Shown piece by piece: positions 12,101-18,507 of a DNA stretch of 18,507 bases (position 1 is its first letter; every line of letters begins with the position of its first letter). The position numbers and the translations under genes are program-made. The stretch comes from Saccoglossus kowalevskii (lineage: Eukaryota; Hemichordata; Enteropneusta; Harrimaniidae): assembly GCF_000003605.2 (NCBI RefSeq), contig NW_003140836.1, forward strand, positions 18,644-37,150, given 5' to 3'. The notes beneath the pieces are model-generated. The model was given only the letters and a program-made list of their open reading frames with translations. It was not told the origin of the DNA and searched no databases.

Positions 12101-13876
12101 AACATTTGTGCTATATTTATAAGGTCGTTTTATGTTTTAGCGTTGAGTTTGTATGCCAAGAATTCATAATTGTTCTTGTAAATTTAGGATTGGTCTATTA
12201 TGCCATTGTGTTTCTGTGGAACATATGCTTTGTTCGAAAATAACAAACTTATCAGCGTTATAATGTAGCATTATACTCGTATATATTAAATATGCTACAT
12301 ACTTGTATGTCAGGTCATTCTTTTCCCATTTTCCGACCAGTGCGTATCTTTTCTTTCTCGCGTCCTCCGATGTTCCCATGATATCCGGTAGGCCACAACG
12401 AGGCTTCTGCATCATCGCCATCGTATCAGCGTCAATTTCTCCTGTCTCCGGCAGTCCCATGAACCTTTGCATTGATTTGATCGCGTCTATCAACTCGTCA
12501 CGTGACTGCAGCTCGCCAGACTTGAAATCGGGCATCTTGAGGTATCCATAACGATAGAGATAGTCCTATAACAAAACAAAAAAGCAATGAGTAAACTAAT
12601 TTCCGTCACATTGTACTCAGGTTCAACGTCCGGTTGTTTTGACCCAAGTGCCGCTTTCAAAATTGAGATATACAAAGTGAGATCTATCATTGAAGCTGCT
12701 TTATATCTTTAGAATATTTTTCCCAGTCCCTTTTCTATAGAATTGCTTGCATCACGTTGAATAATTATCTCACTCCATTTAATGTTCGTCGTGTAAGGAT
12801 ATTTCCCAGTGGTCGACAACAGAGGGTTCATTGTTTGACTACACCACCGTCCACGTAACATGAATCTACAGTCTGAGTCGAAACACATGTTGAGGGACTG
12901 TGGCCTAGTCAATGCAAGGCGTGATGGTGCGAAGTAATACAACATGGTCGGCGGTACTGGTTTTATCATGGAGGTAGACTCTGCCGTTGAGGAGTATTTG
13001 TAACTTTCATGCTTCTCCGCTACGCAACCGGAACACCGACACAACAACTGAAACTATGTTGGTTACCATTTTCCCATTCTAATACAAACACTGTTGTCTG
13101 GATATTACCGTGAAGATATACATACTCACGTCCAGATATACAGAGATGGCAATGGTTCTTGGCACGCCCTCACATTATACATTGGACTGAATGACATTTA
13201 TATCCCCCACCAAAGTCACGGTGTTGGTCTACCTGTCATTGGTAGCATAGTGGTTGTCGCATCAGACTCATGATTGGTAGACCCAAATTCAAATCCTACC
13301 TTACGCTGAACATCAAAGGGTCAACCCCTACCCTTGGCGAGTGTACCACAGACTCAATGGGAAGGCCAATTCTACTGGCCGAGATTCAATCACTAAAGAT
13401 TGCGACTTTGGGGAACCTTGGTTAAGGTCCGCAAGTGCTTGTGTTCGACCGAGCCTGGTTGACGCCAAGATAGCACATTAAAATTACCATTTGATAGAGT
13501 AGTCCCAAACATGAATATGACTTCTGTGGCAAAAATTCACTATGTGTCAGCACTAACAAGCAAACAAAAGTCAGGAAGTCAAGCACAAAAAGTGTTGTTG
13601 CATGTCTTTGATTTCCTCTGAATTCAGTGTTATTGCTGAACCGAACGACAAATAGGATATTGAACGGTATTTCTCATAGAACGTAGCTTGATATAAGAAC
13701 GAAGTGATAGTGCACAGAACTATTTTGTGGAAGGTGACAAAATATGACAAATCGTGGTTGTGATCGGGGTATACGTGTCTACTTACCACTCCTCCCGCTG
13801 CCGTGTCTTCTGTTAGTATCTGTTGGACGCCTATAAGGCACATAAAGCAGACGATCGCGGTATACCTGAGAACCAT
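8952..13876 (-). CDS. Matrix metalloproteinase, membrane-type (likely GPI-anchored), complete 8-exon gene
   Basis: Secreted-pathway zinc endopeptidase of the matrixin family that cleaves extracellular matrix and cell-surface proteins. Join (minus): 13876-13787, 12565-12303, 11795-11518, 10940-10782, 10610-10468, 10282-10141, 9630-9373, 9196-8952, total 1,578 nt, 525 residues. Signal peptide 1 to about 22; propeptide to 103 with cysteine switch PRCGLPD (Cys87); furin site RKKR 100-103 before YALVG; catalytic domain 104-264 with structural-zinc His169/Asp171/His184/His197, [11 protein letters not shown] (His220, Glu221, His224, His230) and Met-turn Met238; hinge about 265-292; hemopexin domain 293-480 with the end cysteines; Ser/Gln/Glu-rich stem; hydrophobic tail about 505-523 ending FTN-stop. 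The MT-loop of MMP14-type enzymes is missing. All seven splice phases agree. Exact vertebrate subclass not assignable. Confidence 0.96.
9197..9372 (-). other. MMP intron 7
   Basis: 176 bp, AT-rich, no internal feature seen. Confidence 0.9.
9373..9630 (-). CDS. MMP exon 7: hemopexin blades II-III
   Basis: 258 nt, residues 360-445. Reads [25 protein letters not shown], then blade [41 protein letters not shown]. Repeated [IL]-PNNIDA and YFFKG-x-YW motifs are typical hemopexin repeats. Acceptor GTTCAACAG|G, donor GACG|GTAAGT, phase 1. Confidence 0.95.
9631..10140 (-). other. MMP intron 6
   Basis: 510 bp, phase 1, AT-rich. No repeat or nested gene recognised. Confidence 0.9.
10141..10282 (-). 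CDS. MMP exon 6: hemopexin blades I-II
   Basis: 142 nt, residues 312-359. Reads [32 protein letters not shown], then blade II start NIIMFFKG. Acceptor TTCTTTTTTAG|G, donor AAAG|GTGGGT, phase 1. Confidence 0.94.
10468..10610 (-). CDS. MMP exon 5: hinge and start of hemopexin domain
   Basis: 143 nt, residues 265-311. A short Pro/Glu-rich hinge ([19 protein letters not shown]) leads to [13 protein letters not shown]. Cys293 is the first cysteine of the hemopexin disulfide. Ends ELFIFK with donor AAG|GTAGGT, phase 0. Without a collagenase-type long hinge. Confidence 0.93.
10782..10940 (-). CDS. MMP exon 4: zinc-binding helix and Met-turn
   Basis: 159 nt, residues 212-264. Contains [16 protein letters not shown] (His220, Glu221, His224, His230) and [10 protein letters not shown] (Met238), then [14 protein letters not shown], the standard end of the catalytic domain. 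Acceptor TCTCGCCAG|GT, donor TATG|GTAAGT, phase 1. Confidence 0.97.
10941..11517 (-). other. MMP intron 3
   Basis: 577 bp, phase 1. Its first 120 bp on the minus strand hold the 25-bp repeat array listed separately; otherwise nothing is recognised. Confidence 0.9.
11398..11500 (+). repeat. 25-bp tandem repeat, four copies, with octamer motif
   Basis: The unit CCATATTATGCAAATGATCA plus CACGT recurs with an exact 25-bp period (CCA at 11403, 11428, 11453, 11478). Copies differ only at a C/T in the linker. Each copy carries the POU octamer ATGCAAAT and a TGATCA palindrome. It starts 17 bp into MMP intron 3, next to the donor. Confidence 0.93.
11518..11795 (-). CDS. MMP exon 3: catalytic domain, first part
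   Basis: 278 nt, residues 119-211. Reads [20 protein letters not shown], then [32 protein letters not shown] and [10 protein letters not shown]. His169, Asp171, His184 and His197 are the structural-zinc ligands. The usual Thr in GGDTHF is Ala here and the usual Trp in DExWT is Phe. No MT-loop insertion between FTEIYDG and TPDINI. Acceptor AAATTAG|A, donor GACG|GTGAGT, phase 1. Confidence 0.96.
11796..12302 (-). other. MMP intron 2
   Basis: 507 bp, phase 2. A perfect CRE (TGACGTCA, 11816-11823) lies near its 3' end. An open frame at 12004-12243 plus is hydrophobic low-complexity and not supported as a gene. Confidence 0.88.
12303..12565 (-). CDS. MMP exon 2: propeptide, cysteine switch and furin site
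   Basis: 263 nt, residues 31-117 plus part of Lys118. Opens [13 protein letters not shown], the usual start of the MMP prodomain. Carries [13 protein letters not shown], then PRCGLPD (Cys87 keeps the zymogen latent by binding the catalytic zinc), then [15 protein letters not shown], a furin-type site that implies activation in the Golgi. Acceptor TTGTTATAG|G, donor ACAA|GTATGT, phase 2. Confidence 0.95.
12566..13786 (-). other. MMP intron 1
   Basis: 1,221 bp, phase 0, the largest intron of the gene. Contains a tRNA-type SINE (about 13190-13495) and an unexplained 112-codon minus-strand frame (12709-13047) with six Cys and no recognisable domain. Confidence 0.88.
13190..13495 (+). mobile_element. 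tRNA-derived SINE
   Basis: A perfect Pol III A box (TAGCATAGTGG, 13243-13253) is followed 33 bases later by a B box (ATTCAAATC, 13287-13295, one mismatch). That is the exact spacing of positions 8-19 and 53-61 in a tRNA. The acceptor and T stems no longer pair, so this is not a working tRNA. The downstream part (to about 13495) would be the SINE body. Its orientation is opposite to the host MMP gene. End points and any target duplication could not be fixed. Confidence 0.65.
13787..13876 (-). CDS. MMP exon 1: signal peptide
   Basis: 30 codons. ATG has a strong Kozak context (A at -3, G at +4). The hydrophobic core is [13 protein letters not shown] (residues 5-17), followed by [12 protein letters not shown], so cleavage is expected near residue 22. 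Donor GTG|GTAAGT, phase 0. Confidence 0.9.
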
Positions 13877-14867
13877 ACTTGGTTGTCCTATCTAGTAGTA
13901 TGAGTCGTTGATGTTATCAGTTTTTAGACAGTCTGTAGTGGTCCTGAAGTTGAAGAACTACTAATAATAATACATCGTCGGTGTTCGCCTTTAAATAGAC
14001 CCCGGACTTCCGGCGTGGATTAATTTTCAATGACATGTTGATTGACCTATGGGGTACCCCCGGGGTCTTTAGCCTGATTTCCAAGTAAATCGACTCATTG
14101 ATTGTGTTTATGAGATTCGTTCACGGAATCGGTCATCGTCTTCGCCCGCCAGTGAACTCACAAGTACCCGTGTACCGTAACTCAAGCAATAATACGGCCT
14201 GCACATTTTATCAAATTTAGTTGAAATCTTAAAATTCTCTGTATGCTACGAACTTGTTTGGACTGGAGGCTGAGACCCATTGGACTCTTTATGATTGCAT
14301 GTCCATTAAAATAATAGGCATCAATTTACTAATTTTAATTGTGGTAGTGCAAATTTAATTGCAGGGAGTAGACAATTATTTTACTTATTTTATTTGCACA
14401 TACAATTTCCTCACTCACCCTAGATAAACATTATTAATACAGGTGGTATTGATAATATCGAGCTGCCTACATGATTACCAAATATAGACATGAATTTGTT
14501 CAAATTGTTGTCCTTGGTTACCCAATACATTTCAAAGATGACAAATATCGTATGTTTCCGTTTTAGTTGAAGTCTCAATTTCGGACCATTGTTAACTTGA
14601 ATTCACGTGATTGGTGATACTATTTTGGGCAAACCGCAAATGTTAGAGCAACTTGACCACATCCTAGGGTGCCAATAATGACGTCATCCATTGAGATGTG
14701 TTGCCATACTACTTATCATAGTCCTTGTGATCAACTTTTCCAACTACTTTAATGTCTTCCTCGACGCTGTGGATGGCGCTGATGTGCCTTGGACATACGT
14801 TTCCGGAAATTTTGGAAAGTCATTTCTCGTGAATGTTTATTTGGTTGAGAGTGTCCAAACTAGTGTT
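13877..14867. other. MMP 5' flank, non-coding
   Basis: Contains the TATA-like box, one perfect CRE (TGACGTCA, 14679-14686) about 800 bp above the ATG, and no supported gene. The open frame starting at 14691 runs into the TTAA element below and is not a gene. Confidence 0.5.
13989..13998 (-). promoter_or_regulatory. TATA-like box of the MMP gene
   Basis: CTATTTAAAG on the minus strand, about 113 bp above the MMP ATG, followed on the coding side by sequence suitable for a start site near 13960. An ACTTCCGGCGTG block with an ETS-type core lies just upstream (about 14006-14017). TATA-containing promoters are common in MMP genes. Confidence 0.45.
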
Positions 14868-14871
14868 TTAA

Positions 14872-15002
14872 AGGGCGGTGGTCGTCGCGCCGCTTCCTGC
14901 TCGATATGGGACTCATAGCGGCGTATACAACGCATGTAAAATACATTGTTTATTTACATGAAATTCGAAAACGCTCGCGCTCTGCGCGACGACCACCGCG
15001 CT
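14872..15002. mobile_element. TTAA-flanked miniature inverted-repeat element (piggyBac-like MITE)
   Basis: Terminal inverted repeats AGGGCGGTGGTCGTCGCGC (14872-14890) and the reverse complement of AGCGCGGTGGTCGTCGCGC (14984-15002) match at 18 of 19 positions. Both ends abut TTAA (14868-14871 and 15003-15006), the target duplication of piggyBac transposons. The 131-bp body has no coding capacity. Its GC-rich ends stand out in the AT-rich flank. Superfamily rests on TTAA and size; canonical piggyBac ends start CCY, so this could be another TTAA-targeting group. Confidence 0.7.
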
Positions 15003-15009
15003 TTAATCA

Positions 15010-16393
15010 TAGAAGTTTTTACCTCCATGGTTTTAATAGACCTTAACCTTGACCTTCAAAAGGGGACACACCTCGGTACTTTCTAGGGCACACAACTTCT
15101 TGATTACCTCCCTCCTCAATCAAGCAGTTAACATTTAAGTAAAAAAACAAACAGTTAAACATGGCAAAATTGACATATTATATTTGACGTTTTTGCGATA
15201 TTTGGCACGTCACTGTCAAATGCTTACTGTAATCACTAGGACGCCATGAAGTTTATCGCTCTACGATAAGGTCAAGGTGTGTTTATTTGAAGTGTCATTC
15301 AAGTTTACAATCAACTTTAGGCTACCACCTTTATGAAGACTGATTTCTTCGTACTGCGTCGGTTTACTGTTCATACAAAGACTTTTTACAGTTACCCACA
15401 TCCGCCGCACGTCATCGTACTTCCGGCGTGCCAGAGCCAAGTAATGTCAGTATTCTCTGAACAGAATATCCCAAGGCAGGTTGGGCAATGGCACAAATAC
15501 ATCAGTTGACTACAATACTTCGGTGGGGTCGGTTAGTGTGTGGATGGGAGGGGGTTATGTGAGGGCGACACGTTAACCATTGCTAACCATTGCTAGTTAT
15601 ATCGGCTTGTTGTGATCATGGCGATATTATTATCATAGAAAGTGGAATTCCAGCGTTGATCAAACTGTGACGTCGACATGGGTGCTCACAACTACTACGG
15701 ATCATGTACAAATCAATTCGAGGTCTAGTGAAAGCTGGAACGTAAAGAACAGATTTATTGAACTACAGAAATATTCGTTTTATGCAAGAAGTCCCCCAAA
15801 AAAGAGGAGCTATGGTTCATACAATGAGAATTAGTTTCGGTGTGGGACTCGGTAGACGATAGAATCACGACGTCCGATCACGACCCATTAGGTTATGAGC
15901 TAATGTCTGCTTAGTTGCGTATATCTGAATTCATTCTGGAAAATGGTATTGATTCAAATTGTTCTGTAATAACTGGGGCCTCATGAAACATGCTGTCACG
16001 ACACAGACTAAATAAGATCATGTCTAGAAGAACCACACTCACGAAGAAACCTTTGACAACTGGAGTGTGTGTCAAAGGGTTAAGTTTTAAAGGTGAAATG
16101 TGCACGAAAACATGTCAATTTCAGTATTGTTGTTTGTTACTGTATAATGAAAGATACATTGGACTATGGTTTTAAACTGAAAATGAATTTTGTTTTTGTT
16201 GTACACATCTGAGTATTTGTTCAATGAACCTAATATGCACGTGCCCTGGTTGTGTCCTGTGTTTAGTGGTTTTAATTTTCCATCCAACAAATACTATTGT
16301 GTATCTTGCAAACGCAGCATTTTTAGTTTATATTAAATTCTAATCCATTTTGATCTAAAGTATGGAGTATCGAACAACAGTATATAAAATCAC
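15010..16393. other. Intergenic, no gene seen
   Basis: Contains two copies of AAGGTCAAGGT (minus near 15049-15059, plus near 15268-15278), nuclear-receptor half-site-like, and an ACTTCCGGCGTG block near 15419 shared with the MMP promoter. No supported coding frame. Confidence 0.4.
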
Positions 16394-16543
<150 letters not shown>

Positions 16544-17534
16544 TGTTGTTTGTAATTGACATACAATTTGGCTCAAGTTCTTCCTGGGCCACCAAGCGAT
16601 GTAACGTATCATAACGGGATTGAGCAATGTACATCTTTTCAAATTGTTGTCTCAGAGTCAATGAAACCGCCAATTAAATATAATGACGTAATACTATTTT
16701 ACAGTGTATTGATGTAGTTGTGTGATATTAGTACTGGCACTATATGAAAACAAACCCCGAACTATGATGAACTATGCCCCCCCCCCCCATCCCGCCAATA
16801 GCATGTAGGCTACTGTCACCCGATGCCGGTTTCACAGCAACGCTGTACGATATGCCCATGGGGTAAAATATGAACATGGGACTGGGTGGGGGGGGGCTGC
16901 AGATTTAATCTGGGGCTAAGATGTTATAAATATGTTATTAGGTGGCGGGGACAGACAGTCTTCAATATTTTAGTCCGTCCCTCCCACCCCATATTAACTT
17001 GTACCAATTGAACATTGCCAAATGGTACTAGTAATCTAACGTAAATTATGAAAATTTTTTTTTTATAAGTTGTGTGTTTTCAGTACTTTAGTCTTTTTTC
17101 TTTTTATTTGTGATTTTTAATCAACAGCCTAGTCTTTCCGTCACACTACTACCAGCGAAGGCGGAAGCGACGTATTATGTCTTGCAAGTTCCATCTTTCT
17201 GAGAATCGTTTGTAGGAATTAGGAATGTCTTTGAGCACTTTAAAGCCACAAGTGGTTAGGGTCATTGTGGGATCACTGCTTTGACAACACATCGAACTCG
17301 TGTAAATATGTATAAAGTTCAAATTACAAGAGACGGATATAGTATCGACTGTTCCCACTTGAACAGATATGACATGCAACATTGCTCGTCCGCGATCATA
17401 TACCCTTTCTTGTTTTGCGAAATATGTTAATGAACTAAACTTTTATGTATAGTGGCATTGTAATTAGTGACATGGTTTTCAAAGAAACACAAATCCTTGT
17501 ACGTATTTTGAGGTGACAAAAGCCATTGCTCCTG
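16544..17534. other. Intergenic, low-complexity runs
   Basis: Holds C12 (16777-16788), a G-rich run near 16884-16896 and T runs near 17046. A minus-strand frame at 17149-17282 (for example VLKDIPNSYKRFSERWNLQD) looks mildly coding-like but lacks a recognised domain or clear splice signals. Confidence 0.35.
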
Positions 17535-17542
17535 TGACGTCA
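17535..17542. promoter_or_regulatory. Perfect CRE palindrome upstream of the secreted-protein gene
   Basis: TGACGTCA within CTGTGACGTCACGATGTGACG, about 415 bp above the ATG at 17956. The CREB/ATF consensus is exact; use is inferred. Confidence 0.4.
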
Positions 17543-17955
17543 CGATGTGACGACAAAGGTGACCGGTTGTCATGCTCACACCTGCGTATCGTGCTGAGGG
17601 TTGCTGAGCATGCGTAAAAGATTAACAAATAGTGTCATTTCATGCAAATGTTTCATGCCATATAAGGATTTTACGCCCGACGCATACAAATATGATCAAG
17701 ACACACACAGCATGAACATAAAGTTACTCAACATTTCTGGTGGTGCAGTGCGCAGCGACATAACATATAGCCAGCTTTCAGTCGTTGCCCTTAGTTTTAT
17801 GCCGATTTAAACATCCCAGTATACAACAGATTTTATCTGTAACGGAGGTAACCTACTAGAAACCTGACAGGGTAGCTTGGACTAGTGTGTACACCAGTGA
17901 CACAGTGAGGACCATAGCCGTGCATTGGGGGCAGTTCCATACATATCCATCGACG

Positions 17956-18090
17956 ATGGAGATACACCTTTGTCTTATTTTAGCGGTGTTCGTGAGTTTC
18001 AGCAACGGTGCCCCACATGACACGGGCGACTCGAAAATTAGGGACGAGAGGGCTGCTCCGCCGATAGGAAGGCCAAACGCGAACCCATTG
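17956..18090 (+). CDS. First exon of a secreted protein, unidentified
   Basis: 45 codons from an ATG in good Kozak context (A at -3, G at +4). MEIHLCLILAVFVSFSNGA is a clear signal peptide; cleavage is expected after about residue 18-19. A charged, Pro-rich stretch follows (HDTGDSKIRDERAAPPIGRP). The donor is TTG|GTAAGT, phase 0. I preferred this ATG over the in-frame one at 17887 because it puts the hydrophobic core at the N-terminus. Could be a small secreted peptide, or the leader exon of a larger extracellular protein whose remaining exons lie beyond the window. Family not recognised. Confidence 0.7.
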
Positions 18091-18234
18091 GTAAGTCAAT
18101 GTTTGTCTCTAGAAAGAAACACATCTCAATTGACATCTGGACGTTTCATGCTATGAGCGCTTGACTCTCCTCCGCCTTGATTTAGAGAGTAACAGTGTCA
18201 TCCTAAATGGACACTTCTTTTTCTTCTTTAACAG

Positions 18235-18303
18235 CTTCAAGTTATGAGATTGTTGCAAACACGCAACCACGACGTCTATATATTTACCCAATCCTACCGA
18301 TAA
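18235..18303 (+). CDS. Possible second and terminal exon of the secreted protein
   Basis: A strong acceptor (TTCTTTTTCTTCTTTAACAG|, 18234) with a branch-like CCTAAAT upstream. In phase 0 with the donor at 18090 it reads LQVMRLLQTRNHDVYIFTQS then YR and TAA, a 67-residue precursor with no cysteines and no dibasic or amidation site. An amphipathic LLQVMRLL start is visible. Alternatively exon 1 splices further right and this is chance. Confidence 0.35.
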   Translation, partial: LQVMRLLQTRNHDVYIFTQSYR

Positions 18304-18346
18304 AAATAATTTGTCATAACAACAGGGTAAGCCTCCATAACTATAG

Positions 18347-18397
18347 CATAGGTCACAGTCCCTCTATCATAGATAGATAGAGGGACTGTGCATAGGT
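18347..18397. repeat. 37-bp palindrome flanked by 7-bp direct repeats
   Basis: CACAGTCCCTCTATC (18354-18368) and GATAGAGGGACTGTG (18376-18390) are perfect inverted repeats around a seven-base loop. CATAGGT flanks both sides (18347-18353, 18391-18397). This looks like two transposon termini brought together with a target duplication. Confidence 0.75.
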
Positions 18398-18507
18398 GAA
18401 AGCGTAAACAGAGCAAGCGAGTTGTCCTGCATACACACACAGTCCCCACATTATAATCGTAAACATAGATGAGGTTTACTTTTTGTGAGTCGGCTTGACC
18501 CTGTCAC

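Noticed and set aside
13236-13306. A functional tRNA gene
   Set aside because: Box A, box B and their spacing fit, but neither the acceptor nor the T stem pairs, so it is a SINE head.
14691-14918. Plus-strand 75-codon frame with a hydrophobic start
   Set aside because: Its 3' third runs into the TTAA-flanked MITE and no domain or splice signals support it.
17149-17382. Minus-strand 77-codon frame as a gene
   Set aside because: The last 45 codons look mildly coding-like, but there is no recognised family, good start context or convincing splice acceptor; mentioned only under the intergenic entry.
17956-18303. NPF/NPY- or CRF-type neuropeptide precursor
   Set aside because: The APP...RP and amphipathic stretches are loosely similar, but there is no C-terminal amidation glycine, no dibasic cleavage site, and the intron position does not match NPF genes.

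Overview
The window is animal nuclear DNA. Genes are split by GT-AG introns, most of the sequence is AT-rich and non-coding, and transposon relics and microsatellites are frequent. A Pearl/helentron-like element (158-bp core repeats, then a GAC microsatellite, then a terminal hairpin) sits at the left edge. Together with a tRNA-type SINE and rich TA/CA/AAAT microsatellites it suggests a marine invertebrate, most likely a lophotrochozoan such as a mollusc. That placement is inference; other marine bilaterians are possible.

Left third (1-5290). The first three coding exons of an LZTR1 orthologue (kelch/BTB adaptor of the CUL3 ubiquitin ligase) run on the minus strand at 5121-4994, 1893-1774 and 1516-1437, and the gene continues past the left edge. 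Intron 1 (3.1 kb) carries a clearly bounded hAT-superfamily transposon (2592-4308) with 15-bp terminal inverted repeats and a perfect 8-bp target duplication. The first 1.3 kb holds two hairpin-plus-microsatellite elements.

Middle (5290-8950). This is mostly intergenic. Three short stretches (6628-6724, 7646-7788, 8178-8353) look coding and have compatible splice phases, so a small plus-strand gene of unknown family is possible. It is the least certain gene call here.

Right-centre (8952-13876, minus). A complete eight-exon matrix metalloproteinase gene. All seven introns join in phase to give a 525-residue precursor: signal peptide, propeptide with cysteine switch, RKKR furin site, catalytic domain with HExxHxxGxxH, hinge, four-bladed hemopexin domain closed by Cys293 and Cys480, and a C-terminal hydrophobic tail with no cytoplasmic part, as in GPI-anchored MMPs. 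A SINE lies in intron 1 and a 4 x 25-bp octamer-containing repeat in intron 3.

Right third (13877-18507). About 4 kb of intergenic DNA holds a TTAA-flanked miniature inverted-repeat element, a long AAAT microsatellite and perfect CRE sites. Then comes the first exon of a secreted protein on the plus strand (17956-18090), with a possible second exon (18235-18303), and a 37-bp palindrome flanked by 7-bp direct repeats.

The LZTR1 and MMP genes have no evident functional link. They are neighbours on the same strand, with the MMP upstream of LZTR1.
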